DNA of 64,000 bases from Crenobacter intestini (lineage in GTDB: Bacteria; Pseudomonadota; Gammaproteobacteria; Burkholderiales; Chromobacteriaceae). The notes under the pieces were generated by a model that had not been told where the DNA came from, did no database searches, and saw nothing but the letters and a program-made list of their open reading frames with translations. The DNA lies in contig NZ_STGJ01000014.1 in assembly GCF_004919095.1 (NCBI RefSeq), positions 1-64,000 on the forward strand, in the 5' to 3' direction. Both the position numbers and the translations under genes were made by a program. Shown here piece after piece: positions 9,171 through 17,912 of the stretch; position 1 is the stretch's first letter, and the number at the start of each line of letters is the position of its first letter.

Positions 9171-10085
9171 TCACGACTGCGTCTGGTGATCGTTACTTCC
9201 GGTCACCAAAAAGCCCGGCGCCAGCTTTGCTGTCTCGGCGCCGTAAATGGCCAGCGGGTCGCGTAGCCACAAGCGGTACTCCGGCCCGCGCAGGTGATGG
9301 TCGGCCGAGCAGTCCACGCTCCATTTACGCAGGACATAGCCGACTGTCGCGGCACGCAGCTGCATACGCAGCACGCCATCAGGTAGGCCGTAATCCATGG
9401 CTGTGATCTCCGGATGAGGCTGGTCTGGGTGCGGAACCAGTTCGATCTCGACGATGCGTGTCCACTGGATGTCCTGGCTGCTCAGTTCATGAGGGGCTGG
9501 CACTTCGTCTGTCAACAGCTTTGGCTGCTGGATGCGCGTGATCACGAAGTCTCGGAAACCTTGTCGCTTGCGGTCATAGGCCCGTACATGCCAGCGCAGC
9601 CCGTTATCGAACAGCGCAAACGGCACAATCACCCGCTCGCTGTAGCCGCTGCTGAGCGAGTGGTAACCGATGGCTAGCGGGCACTGACGGTGGATGGCCC
9701 GTGTGACGACTGCAAGAACATCCAGGTCGGGGTGCGTGAGGCGTGAGGGGATTTCGCTGGGGACGCTGGCTGACAACGCTTGCGGCTCGCCGTCTCCGAA
9801 GCCTTGGGTCAACCAGGCCATCACCCGCTCTCTCGGATACTCGAATAACGGGGCGAAGTTGTCGCCCGGCACATAGGTCTTTTGCTTGCTGTCGTACGCG
9901 ATATTGCCGGGCGCGAGTGATTTGTAGAGGGCCAGATCCCGGGAGGCTGCCGCCGACTGGATGCCAAAGCGGGAGGCCAGATCCTGCCTGCGCAACTCGC
10001 CAATGAAGCGGATACGCAACTCGATATACGCCAAGCGGTCGCGTTGGGGGGAGCTGAGTTCGGTAAGCAGATTCAATGGCATCAT
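9171..10085 (-). CDS. WYL-domain transcriptional regulator of the Wadjet operon (BrxR/CapW-like)
   Basis: 304 residues. The N-terminal winged helix spans about residues 8-60 (RIRFIGELRRQDLASRFGIQ, ASRDLALYKSL). The WYL domain (about 120-200) includes AIGYHSLSSGYSERVIVPFA and GLRWHVRAYDRKRQGFRDF, and a WCX-like C-terminus follows. The architecture matches BrxR/CapW repressors that hold phage-defence operons off until a ligand, probably a nucleic-acid breakdown product, binds WYL. It is directly upstream of jetA on the same strand. The divergent intergenic region to the HIT gene carries an inverted repeat suited to be its operator. Start: ATG at 10085 or one codon later. Confidence 0.85.
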   Translation of the reverse strand: MMPLNLLTELSSPQRDRLAYIELRIRFIGELRRQDLASRFGIQSAAASRDLALYKSLAPGNIAYDSKQKTYVPGDNFAPLFEYPRERVMAWLTQGFGDGEPQALSASVPSEIPSRLTHPDLDVLAVVTRAIHRQCPLAIGYHSLSSGYSERVIVPFALFDNGLRWHVRAYDRKRQGFRDFVITRIQQPKLLTDEVPAPHELSSQDIQWTRIVEIELVPHPDQPHPEITAMDYGLPDGVLRMQLRAATVGYVLRKWSVDCSADHHLRGPEYRLWLRDPLAIYGAETAKLAPGFLVTGSNDHQTQS

Positions 10086-10116
10086 TTGTGGGTATTGCGG
10101 CTAGCAAAAGCGACGC

Positions 10117-10150
10117 GCTATGATAGCTATATTCGTATCATTTTGATAGC
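10117..10150. promoter_or_regulatory. Inverted repeats between WYL regulator and HIT gene, candidate operator
   Basis: ATGATA at 10120-10125 and TATCAT at 10136-10141 form a perfect 6-bp inverted repeat with a 10-bp spacer. An outer GCTAT (10117-10121)/ATAGC (10146-10150) pair extends the symmetry, and TGATAGC occurs twice as a direct repeat. BrxR-family proteins bind such repeats in their own promoters, so this is the natural autoregulatory site and could also control the divergent HIT-HNH genes. Confidence 0.5.
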
Positions 10151-10167
10151 CACCTAGCCGGATCAAG

Positions 10168-10584
10168 ATGGAAAACGCCACAGCATTCGCCTCCCACCCA
10201 GACAAAGCCTGCCCGTTTTGCAGCCTTCCACCCTCGCGGGTTGCGGCCGAAAATTCGCACGCACGCTGGATTTACGACGGTTACCCGGTTTCGGCTGGCC
10301 ACAGCCTGATCATCCCGAAACGTCATATCGGCTCGTTTTTCGAGGCCAGCGACGAAGAACGGCAGGCCATGCTCTCGCTGCTGGACCAAGCCAAGGCGGT
10401 GATCCAGCAAGCGCATCAACCGGATGCCTTCAACATCGGCATTAACGACGGCGCAGCAGCCGGCCAGACCGTCCCCCACCTACACCTGCACCTGATTCCC
10501 CGATTTCTTGGCGATGTAGCAGACCCGCGCGGCGGCGTACGCTGGGTGATCCCAGGCAAGGCAGACTACTGGACAGGGCGCTGA
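10168..10584 (+). CDS. HIT-family nucleotide hydrolase
   Basis: 138 residues. CPFC near residue 15 is a zinc-site motif of many HIT proteins. GHSLIIPKRHIGSF and the histidine triad HLHLHLIPR (about 105-113) are intact, so the enzyme should hydrolyse or transfer nucleotide phosphates (AppppA, ADP-ribose or AMP conjugates in known relatives). The stop lies 2 bp before the HNH gene, implying coupled translation. It is transcribed divergently from the Wadjet regulator. The Shine-Dalgarno sequence is weak (ATCAAG). Confidence 0.88.
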   Translation: MENATAFASHPDKACPFCSLPPSRVAAENSHARWIYDGYPVSAGHSLIIPKRHIGSFFEASDEERQAMLSLLDQAKAVIQQAHQPDAFNIGINDGAAAGQTVPHLHLHLIPRFLGDVADPRGGVRWVIPGKADYWTGR

Positions 10585-10586
10585 AC

Positions 10587-11699
10587 ATGACAGTAACCGC
10601 CCCCGGACCGGACGCACAGCTGCTGTTCCTCACCAAGCTGCAACGACTGTTCGCCGAGGGCGATTTCACTGCCACGTATAAGTTTGCACTACTGATGGCA
10701 CTGGCCGATTTGTCCGTTGAACTCGGCGCGGACGACGGGCGGGAACTGGTCTTGACCACGCGCCAGCTTGGCCGGCAGTTCATCGGACTCTACTGGAACC
10801 ACACCTTGCCATACAGCAGTGGGCGCGCAGCATGTTCTAGCGGCGTCCTTGCACAGAACAAAGGCACCCAGGCGGCCGTGCTTACCGCCATTGAGGCCTT
10901 CCGGAACACAAGCCGGGTGCCAACACTAATGGCCGCCATCCGCCACCCGAGCTTTGATGCACTCCTGGGCAAGGTTTCGGCCACAGTTTCAGCCCAACCG
11001 TTGACCTACCTGCAGAACTTTGGCGGCGGCACAGACGAGTTCATTTACGCCCGCGCCGGCCGCGGCCAGATCCGGCTGAAGCCAGGCGTGGCGTATTGTT
11101 TGCGCCGCTTCTATCCGTTACTGCAACAGCTGACTCGCACGCACTGGATCAGCCATATCAAGGGCAATCGGCTGAACACCCCTTTGCTGGGTGAAACCGA
11201 CGATCTCGAAGCCTTCCTGTTTGCGCCTTCCCGCAAGGCGCTGGGCATCATGGAGGCAGGCCTGCGCAAGCTGGATGGCACACGATGCTTCTACTGCCGT
11301 GAGTCCTTGGCGGAAGCAGATGTCGACCACTACATCCCGTTTTCGCTTTACCCGCGCGAGCATGCACACAACTTCGTGTTGGCGCACCCGGCATGCAACC
11401 GCAGCAAGTCGGATACGCTGGCAGCCTTACCGCACCTAGAGCGATGGCTTGATCGCATCGAGCAATGCTCGGATGCGTTGGCAGAGATCGGCACTGAGGC
11501 GGGTTTTCTGACCGATGAACAAGTGACCCTGCAGGTTGGGGCCTGGGCGTACACCAACGGTATCGCAGCGGGTGGCCAGGCCTGGCTCGCGCCGAAGCAT
11601 TACCAGGCAATTTCGCCCTCGTATCTGCGGCTTTTCTCGGCGCAATCGCCAGTCCACGCTCCGACGCAGGTACCCACTTGTCTTGCGGCGGAGGCGTAG
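10587..11699 (+). CDS. HNH endonuclease domain protein
   Basis: 370 residues. The C-terminal third has a complete HNH/beta-beta-alpha-metal motif: CFYC at about 233-236, DHYIPFSLYP (the catalytic His in a DH pair), HNFVLAHPACNRSKS. The N-terminal 230 residues are helical with no domain I recognise (starts MTVTAPGPDAQLLFLTKLQR) and could bind DNA or a partner. It is coupled to the HIT gene. HNH nucleases with a small nucleotide-handling partner are common in defence islands; a two-gene defence unit is inference. Confidence 0.82.
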   Translation: MTVTAPGPDAQLLFLTKLQRLFAEGDFTATYKFALLMALADLSVELGADDGRELVLTTRQLGRQFIGLYWNHTLPYSSGRAACSSGVLAQNKGTQAAVLTAIEAFRNTSRVPTLMAAIRHPSFDALLGKVSATVSAQPLTYLQNFGGGTDEFIYARAGRGQIRLKPGVAYCLRRFYPLLQQLTRTHWISHIKGNRLNTPLLGETDDLEAFLFAPSRKALGIMEAGLRKLDGTRCFYCRESLAEADVDHYIPFSLYPREHAHNFVLAHPACNRSKSDTLAALPHLERWLDRIEQCSDALAEIGTEAGFLTDEQVTLQVGAWAYTNGIAAGGQAWLAPKHYQAISPSYLRLFSAQSPVHAPTQVPTCLAAEA

Positions 11700-11772
11700 C
11701 AAGAACACCGTGCAATGGCCCCGGCTACGTGCACCTTGTGCTGGCTGACCTGCCAATCCGAAGGAGAAGTCG

Positions 11773-12261
11773 ATGACCGCCCAGTTTCCTGAAAAGCTGC
11801 GTTACAAAGGCAAACAATTAAAACTGTTCTCCACGCCGCTCTCTGACTTTTTCCACCCGGATGATGGCCTGCCTCGCTTCGGCCTCGGCAATTGCTCTGC
11901 GCTATGGCGTAACTATGTCGGTCATTGGGCCATCATCGGTGACCGCTTGTATCTCACGCAACTGGACGGCACGCTGGAAGATGGCAACCCCGCCACCTTG
12001 GCCACCTTCTTTCCGGACTTTCCGAAGCGGGTTTTTGCCCACTGGTATTCCGGCACCCTTTGCATCCCGCAGGGCAAACCTATTGAGTACATTCGTGCCG
12101 GTTTTGGTGGCCTCTACGAGCAGGAATTGTTGACCGAGATCGAGCGAGGTGTGGTGACTGGCACCCGCATCCAGCACAACGAGACGGCGGGCCTGCTCGG
12201 GCAGCAGACGGATGCCCCGCCTGCTGCCGGCTTGAGCCGATGGTGGCGGAGGCAATCGTGA
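11773..12261 (+). CDS. Hypothetical protein, paralogue of the protein at 30937
   Basis: 162 residues, strong ribosome-binding site (GAAGGAGAAG). No known domain. It shares a pattern with the 161-residue protein at 30937-31422: a hydrophobic N-terminal strand with SxxF, then YVGHWAIIGDRLYLTQLDG, FPKRVFAHWYSGTL and PQGKPIEYIRAGFGGLYEQE, against CGSWEIHDGKLYLIGFDA, SERVFAEWFTGVL and SQGARVGGDRYKPIFE. The two clearly form one family. The next gene overlaps its end by 22 nt. Confidence 0.7.
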   Translation: MTAQFPEKLRYKGKQLKLFSTPLSDFFHPDDGLPRFGLGNCSALWRNYVGHWAIIGDRLYLTQLDGTLEDGNPATLATFFPDFPKRVFAHWYSGTLCIPQGKPIEYIRAGFGGLYEQELLTEIERGVVTGTRIQHNETAGLLGQQTDAPPAAGLSRWWRRQS

Positions 12262-12842
12262 TTTTCCTGTTCGGCTACTTTGCCAGTGGCTTTGCCGCCT
12301 TCAAACTGATCGAGTATCTCCACCGGCGCACAAGACCCCCCGATGATTTATGGGCGCAGCTTAGGGCACGTTCTACACCACCTCGTACGCTGACAGAGAA
12401 ACTGCTGAGCCGGATCTTCTGGCCAGCGTTTTGTTACGCCCTCGTCTTGCCTTTCTGGCCAGTCCTCGTTTTATGGCAGTTGTGGCCCACCCCGCCAAAA
12501 CCATTGCCGGTTGAGCCTGTATTTGCCGTTTTGCCAGAGCACCTGCAGCAGCAGCTCAGCATTGCCGAAATTGAGGCTCGCGAGAAAGTCTTTGATCCGC
12601 TTGGAGCCGTGCCAGATTTGCCGTTTGGTCACCATAACGCACTCTGGCGAAGCTTTCTTGCCAAGCGGGAGGAGCACGACGAACTCTGGTCGTTCGAAGC
12701 GAACTGGCAGCCGGGTTACGGAGACGGTGTGCTGTTCTCGGGTTACGCCTTGGTGCGTGAGGGGGCTGTGGGTGAGTATTTGGTTGTGGTGGCGAAGGTG
12801 CTGACCGGCGTAATAATTCCCAGACAAAATAACAGCATGTGA
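12240..12842 (+). CDS. Hypothetical membrane protein
   Basis: 200 residues. Two hydrophobic segments: residues 4-25 (AEAIVIFLFGYFASGFAAFK) and about 58-80 (IFWPAFCYALVLPFWPVLVL). A soluble C-terminal region follows (GYGDGVLFSGYALVREGAVG). Overlap of 22 nt with the preceding gene suggests they act together. No family recognised. Confidence 0.6.
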   Translation: MVAEAIVIFLFGYFASGFAAFKLIEYLHRRTRPPDDLWAQLRARSTPPRTLTEKLLSRIFWPAFCYALVLPFWPVLVLWQLWPTPPKPLPVEPVFAVLPEHLQQQLSIAEIEAREKVFDPLGAVPDLPFGHHNALWRSFLAKREEHDELWSFEANWQPGYGDGVLFSGYALVREGAVGEYLVVVAKVLTGVIIPRQNNSM

Positions 12843-13075
12843 TTCAAGTAATCAATTGAATTGCTGAAAATTTTCTCTTTCGATTGTGCGCGCAAAATCT
12901 TGAATAATAAATGGCTATTCTTGTGTGGAGGTAATTGTAATTTTGATGATTTTTTAATTCTGCTTGCAAATAAAATTGGTTGTTATGTTGCAATGTTAAC
13001 AATACAAAATTTATCTCGAACGGGAAATCCGTATCTGACATTTAGGCTTCTAGTTTGTAAATAAGGACATCGCTT

Positions 13076-13747
13076 ATGTATACAGAAGATTTAAAGGAAG
13101 AGTTTGACTTGCTAGTGCAAGACTTTTCGTTAAATGACTGGATTTATTTGCTGAGTAATCGTGCGCCAATTCATCCTTTGAGGGATGTGGTTTGGATGTC
13201 TATGCCTGAGGACGTCCTTGATTCATTCTATGCGTTATACGCATTACTTAATAATGGTTGGCTGGATGACAATTACGGTGATCTAGATGTTCCGAGAACA
13301 TTGAAGTTGTTCGGCAGGATTGGATGGAACGATTATGTCTACGACCTGATTTTAATGAGTCCGTTCTCAGGGTTGGCAATCCTAAAATACCAGATTCGTA
13401 GGTGGGACTCTATTCAGGGGGTCGAAGAAATGGGTTGGTCTGATTTCATTCGTCTTTGTTCTGGATACATTCCGATTGAAATGATAGAAATGATGCTAAA
13501 ACCAGTGGCGCAGGAAAATCTTGTGGATGAATGGATGTTCTATGATTGCATAGAGCTTTTGCAATATCCAAGCATGGTTTGTGTTTCCCTATGGGTTAGT
13601 GGACTACCTAAGTGCCAGCGAGATCGTATATATATTCATTTATGGCGCATCATGCAGGATGCAAATTTTTCTATGGATATAGAAAGCATCCTGAGTGCAC
13701 TAAAAACCTCAATTCCACGCTTCGCATTTGAAGATAAAAACGCTTAA
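13076..13747 (+). CDS. Hypothetical protein, AT-rich, Trp/Tyr-rich
   Basis: 223 residues, after a 233-bp AT-rich gap in which I see no gene. Rich in Trp, Met and acidic residues (LNDWIYLLSNRAPIHPLRD, LFGRIGWNDYVYDLI), probably all-helical and cytosolic; no signal peptide or clear membrane segment. AAGGACATCGCTT precedes the ATG. Base composition is well below the flanking genes, so it was acquired separately. The next gene overlaps by 20 nt. Function unknown; an effector/immunity-type gene is possible but unsupported. Confidence 0.6.
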   Translation: MYTEDLKEEFDLLVQDFSLNDWIYLLSNRAPIHPLRDVVWMSMPEDVLDSFYALYALLNNGWLDDNYGDLDVPRTLKLFGRIGWNDYVYDLILMSPFSGLAILKYQIRRWDSIQGVEEMGWSDFIRLCSGYIPIEMIEMMLKPVAQENLVDEWMFYDCIELLQYPSMVCVSLWVSGLPKCQRDRIYIHLWRIMQDANFSMDIESILSALKTSIPRFAFEDKNA

Positions 13748-14360
13748 TTTATTGCCTTTTATAAATGATCATTATGTAAACGAAATGGACACTGGTTACT
13801 ATGCATCTTTGATAGCGCACTGCCATGCTCTATGGCTCACTGCTCGCTTTTACGAAGAGGCGACACATAAATGTTGCTATGGTGTTATGCACATTCCAAT
13901 TTTAGACAAAAGAGAGCGAACAAGGCTTCATATATTTTGGGAATTTGGGCCCAATCTGACTGATTGTGCATTACTTCCCGCTCAATTCAATCAAGACAAC
14001 TTCCATCACTCTAAAATTCGGCAAGCGTTACCTGACGTGCGTTTCGGACACACCCCGCATGTTACGTTGGTAACTATAGAGCCAGAGCCACCGATAATTA
14101 CAGATAGAGAGGTTGTTATTTGGACACCGCCAAAACCAGAGCATGCGTCAGAGGAGTGTGGTAGATCCATTGTCGATGCGCTTGGCCGAAATCGAAAAGG
14201 AGTAGTGTCATCTGATCGACTGACCGCCCTTGTTCTAGATACTTATCCAATTGCAAATATAGATGGAGACTGGATTGAGGCGGCTAAAAAACTTCACTTT
14301 TTGTCACCAATTTCTCAAGCAGAGTATATCAAACATCTGAGGCGCATAATCAATACGTAA
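13728..14360 (+). CDS. Hypothetical protein, AT-rich
   Basis: 210 residues if read from TTG at 13728; the ATG at 13785 (MDTGYYASLIAHCHAL) is an equally plausible start. No domain recognised. Motif-like stretches include HKCCYGVMHIPI, LHIFWEFGPNLTDCALLP and FGHTPHVTLVTIEPEPP. It is likely translated with the preceding gene. The 177-bp gap that follows it is AT-rich and empty. Confidence 0.55.
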   Translation: MKIKTLNLLPFINDHYVNEMDTGYYASLIAHCHALWLTARFYEEATHKCCYGVMHIPILDKRERTRLHIFWEFGPNLTDCALLPAQFNQDNFHHSKIRQALPDVRFGHTPHVTLVTIEPEPPIITDREVVIWTPPKPEHASEECGRSIVDALGRNRKGVVSSDRLTALVLDTYPIANIDGDWIEAAKKLHFLSPISQAEYIKHLRRIINT

Positions 14361-14537
14361 ATACAAGCAAACTGGCCGATGCCGATCGAACCATGTCATT
14401 AATTATCCATCAGTTGATTGTTGCTTGCCATCGGCAGGGTGGTGAAACTGCTCTCCTCTTAGTCAATGTTGTTTGGATAAGCCATTGGAAATTAATTTTA
14501 ATTTTCTATCTACATGAATGATGCAATTTTTTCGCGA

Positions 14538-15032
14538 TCAATCTGATCTCTTCTTTATTATGAAGGCGTTCTCTGGACTGAAGTGTTGTTGCCATGAATA
14601 AGTGGCAGTAGGTAAATTAGCAGGTTGAGGTGTTGAGTTAATTGCGACCTCCAAAATAGAAACAGACCGGCGATATTCGTGTGCGCCACCAATATGCACC
14701 ATTTGATCAAATGAATTAGGCTCTTCTACCTCTTCTTCGTTAAAGAAGATCAACGATGCGACATTATTTTTGGCGGTAGGGACCAAAACATAACTCCTGC
14801 CATCCTCGTCTACTATCTTGTATCCTAATGGATGTTTAGCAAGCTGAGTGGCTACTTGAACTAATGCGTTATAGTATTCGCCACATGCTATGAGCTCATC
14901 CTGCAAGTCGTTGAGATATTCTCTTGCGGTTTCTTCAGGCATTCTCCATTTTTCAGCTTCCCTTTTAGCAGTCAATTCAACTTTTTTTGGGTCGTAAAGA
15001 TATTGCCCAACGTAAAAACCTTTGATTTCCAT
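14538..15032 (-). CDS. Hypothetical protein
   Basis: 164 residues, convergent with the previous two genes. Acidic, with GYKIVDEDGRSYVLVP and ASLIFFNEEEVEEPN in the middle; no membrane segment and no recognised domain. Its weak ribosome-binding site (GGAATTCC) is usual for this AT-rich block. Confidence 0.55.
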   Translation of the reverse strand: MEIKGFYVGQYLYDPKKVELTAKREAEKWRMPEETAREYLNDLQDELIACGEYYNALVQVATQLAKHPLGYKIVDEDGRSYVLVPTAKNNVASLIFFNEEEVEEPNSFDQMVHIGGAHEYRRSVSILEVAINSTPQPANLPTATYSWQQHFSPENAFIIKKRSD

Positions 15033-15414
15033 TTTGGAATTCCGTTTTGAATGACATATAAATTTTAGCGAATTTTATTGAATTGTCAAATGAATTTACC
15101 TGTACGGGCTAATTTAATTCGGCGACAACTCGATTAGCCGATGTCATGATAGAATCAGTGTTGTGAGCAAAAAATGGCTGGTTGGACCGATGCAGAAGAT
15201 TTTTGCTGATCTTGGAGCACGTCGAAAAGCGCAAAACAACGCGGCACAAGAGCTACCATGCAGCGCTGGAACGGATCAATCCGTGGCATGAAAACGCTGT
15301 TCCGGCTGGATCGATGGAAACCGGTCCCTCGCGGAGACTGTTGTGCGGTCAGTGCTTGGTCGCGACTGGTTTGGCGCCGTTGACTGGAGCATGGGGCTTA
15401 CTGGGGGGGAGCTG

Positions 15415-15705
15415 GAGACCAAGAATCGGCCAGGCTTGAAGAAGGAAATCAGGGGCTGGCCAAAACACCGTGCATCCGATGACTCTATGTCACCTTTACA
15501 AACCTGTTGATCGCCAAACGGTGCTTTGCTCTGCGCCAAAGGGTCCACCTGAAATGACAACGAACCTGGAAATGACCATTCCCCGGTTCGTTGAAGAACG
15601 AAAGCCCGTACCATAAACGCGAGACCGTGCGGGCAATCTCGCTTTCACAGTCGGCGTCACCATCCATGCCGCGCTGGAGCGTATTTGTTTAGCGCGTCCT
15701 TAGGT
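15415..15705 (+). mobile_element. Degenerate 3' end of an IS5-family element
   Basis: This stretch is the reverse-oriented, decayed homologue of the 28.0-28.4 kb IS5 copy. On the plus strand the transposase tail is still readable across frameshifts and a stop: GLKK, then RGLAK, then TNLLIAKR, matching FGLKKVRYRGLAKN and ANLLIAKR of the other copy. After it comes the same non-coding tail, ending at ACCTAAGGAC read on the minus strand. The rest of the element is missing. Apart from this, 15033-15414 shows no gene I can support. Confidence 0.75.
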
Positions 15706-15764
15706 AAGCCATTAAGATTAAAAGAAATGTAGTTTAATTCTATTGCAAGCGAATCAGTTTGTTG

Positions 15765-17075
15765 TTAATTCAACTTTCTTTCTATTTTCATAATTTCAAA
15801 AACTCTTTTATTGTTATTTCCAAGGTCTAACTCTACTTGTTCTCCAACTGTTGCACCCATAAGTGATCGTGCTAACGGGCGATTTTGTCTTATAATCATT
15901 TCTGATAGATTTTCTATACCATCAGTGATGGTCACGCGTTCTATTTTGTTCTTGTTTAATATATCAAAGTAATAGATGGTGTCTTCTACATCGATCTGTA
16001 ACTCGGTTTCGCTTTCTAGATTGTGTAATATCTTGGCTTGATTTTTTGTTATTTCAAGTTTTCGCCAGGATGTTTTATCTTCTCGTGTATGTTTTTTAAG
16101 AATTTCATAAATACACAACTCGGCCGGTTCTTTATTGTTTCTGTCTACAATATTCAAGAATCTATTTCTGCATGCGGTAGGCTCTTGGAGGAATGATTGC
16201 GCGTCAGCGTGTCCATGTTTTGCTGCTTTTCGTAACCACGCGGTACCTTGGAGTGGGTAGTGTGGGAGGTGTATACCAAAGTAATACATCATTCCGATGG
16301 CGTGCATAGCATCTGGGTTATTCTGCTCGGCTGACATGTGGAGCCATGCTAGGCCTTTAGTTTTATCCTGGTATATATTTATGCCGCCGATATAAATAAT
16401 CCCGATGTAAAACTGGGCTTTATCATGCCCTTTATTTGCCGCCTGCAGGTAATAGTGTATTGATTTTGTAGTGTTCTGCGGATTGATTACTTTTCTGGAA
16501 TAGATTTCGCCTAATTCAAACAATGCTTGCTTATCGCCGGCCTCCGCTAATTTAAATTTAGATTTGATGTCGAGCAAGTTTCTGGCGGCGGTTGTTCGCT
16601 GGTTAAATCTCTTTGCGTAAAAAGCTTGCCTCTCTTGGTCATCGGCCCAGAGGCTGGGTGTGCTTTTCCTGTTTTGGCAATCGCTACTGGTGAATGAGTT
16701 GTCCGGCGATAGATTTCTTTTGACGTCTGCTGCGCTAGACTGTCTGCAATTTGGTGTAGACGACGAGTCTTCTTCGTTGTCGCTGTTTATTATGGTTTCT
16801 TCTGTTTTCTGTGTACTACTATTTTTCTTGTCATCACCGGCGGTTGAGATAGTATCCGTATTTTTGTAACTATTTAACTCGGATTTTGCAAGATTATTTT
16901 GAATGTACTTCAGTGATTGAAAGTTTTCCTGGCTGCTGATTGTTAAATTGCTTTTGCTGATTTCGCTGCTTTCGCTGCTTTCGCTGCTTTCTTTGCTTTG
17001 ATTGGCTGGCAATGTGGCCGCAGATATATTTTTGAAAATATGCTTTTTCAGCCACTTGAAAATATTATAAAACAT
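15765..17075 (-). CDS. Sel1-repeat protein with C-terminal GreA/GreB-like domain
   Basis: 436 residues. The first ~150 are low-complexity and Ser/Thr/Asn-rich (SSESSESSEISKS). Residues ~175-310 hold three or four Sel1-type repeats (KQALFELGEIYSRKV, DKAQFYIGIIYIGG, PDAMHAIGMMYYFGIHLP, GTAWLRKAAKHGHADAQSFL). The last ~75 residues look like the C-terminal domain of Gre factors (RQNRPLARSLMGATVGEQVE, then FEIMKIERKL), which binds the rim of the RNA polymerase secondary channel. The Gre coiled coil is absent, so transcript cleavage activity is unlikely. AT-rich. Fusion of a scaffold to an RNA polymerase-docking domain is unusual. Confidence 0.7.
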   Translation of the reverse strand: MFYNIFKWLKKHIFKNISAATLPANQSKESSESSESSEISKSNLTISSQENFQSLKYIQNNLAKSELNSYKNTDTISTAGDDKKNSSTQKTEETIINSDNEEDSSSTPNCRQSSAADVKRNLSPDNSFTSSDCQNRKSTPSLWADDQERQAFYAKRFNQRTTAARNLLDIKSKFKLAEAGDKQALFELGEIYSRKVINPQNTTKSIHYYLQAANKGHDKAQFYIGIIYIGGINIYQDKTKGLAWLHMSAEQNNPDAMHAIGMMYYFGIHLPHYPLQGTAWLRKAAKHGHADAQSFLQEPTACRNRFLNIVDRNNKEPAELCIYEILKKHTREDKTSWRKLEITKNQAKILHNLESETELQIDVEDTIYYFDILNKNKIERVTITDGIENLSEMIIRQNRPLARSLMGATVGEQVELDLGNNNKRVFEIMKIERKLN

Positions 17076-17835
17076 GTTGAAGCCTTGATTTCAATTTAAA
17101 GAGGCATAAACAACAGTGCGGAAATAAAAGGCCGCAGTTAGCATATTGACTTCTGTTGCCAATATCTGTGAGGTTAATCCCATGTTTAACTATGGATCAC
17201 CCAACTCCAAAGAAAGAGTCCACCAATGCCAAGAGTGATGAACCAGAACGAAAACTGAAGAACCCATTTAAATCCAAAGATGAACCACAATGCCAGAAAT
17301 ACAAGAATACAGTTGACCAGGAATGCCATTGTCCATACTCATTAAAAGTCAAACTTCGCGCGTGTTGGCCTCAACCGATCCCCTGAGATGGGTATCGTAT
17401 ATTAGGTTGCCTTATGGTAACAGATTGAAACGATGTGGGCGCTATCAAACCTGCAACTCTAGAGGCATCGCAATTCGATATGCATCACATCTTTACAATT
17501 AGTTAATTCAGATATACTTGGGATCGTTAGAGAAACTTTGGCCGCAGAGAAACTCGACGACCCTGATGCCGCACGATTGCGAGGGCTGCGTGGAAAGGAA
17601 AGCTCGAGGTTGGTGCGGCACGTGCGTCGGCCGCGGTCGAAAGGGGGCGCCCCGCCAGCGGCAATGTGTGCCGCGTGCCGCCAAAGGGGGGGGGTCGGCA
17701 GGTGGCGGGGCTGGCTTCAGCCTAGCGCATGTAACAGGCAGTGAAGGTGGCCTTTGGCCGCCAGTGGGACGCCATGATCTCTGTTAATAATAGGGAGCAA
17801 CCCGTGCGATATCCGATCTGCAAGGAGGATGCGTT
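17076..17835. other. Intergenic region, no supported gene
   Basis: About 760 bp between the Sel1-Gre gene and the tnpB element. Two short plus-strand frames (from 17156 and 17518) lack a convincing ribosome-binding site and a recognisable product. The GC-rich patch at 17520-17760 differs sharply from its AT-rich left side and is probably decayed imported DNA. Confidence 0.5.
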
Positions 17836-17912
17836 GACATCCTCCCCGCCCTCTCGCTTCGCGAGCCAGCCTTGAGGCTGGAAAGGACGGGGATTCCTAC
17901 CGCGTCTGGCCG
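17836..17912 (-). ncRNA. Candidate omega/reRNA scaffold at the tnpB 3' end
   Basis: Immediately after the tnpB stop lie two compact hairpins, CTCGC-TTC-GCGAG (17853-17865) and CCAGCC-TTGA-GGCTGG (17866-17881). An outer pairing of the CTCCCCG and CGGGGAT strands encloses them. This is where TnpB guide RNAs end; the guide segment would be the host sequence just below 17836. Assigned by position and structure only. Confidence 0.45.

Noticed and set aside
15182-15439. 85-residue plus-strand frame next to the IS5 remnant
   Set aside because: The product resembles nothing and runs into the decayed transposase sequence; I do not treat it as a gene.
17156-17787. Two short plus-strand frames upstream of the tnpB element
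   Set aside because: No ribosome-binding site, no recognisable product, abrupt composition change; probably decayed DNA.
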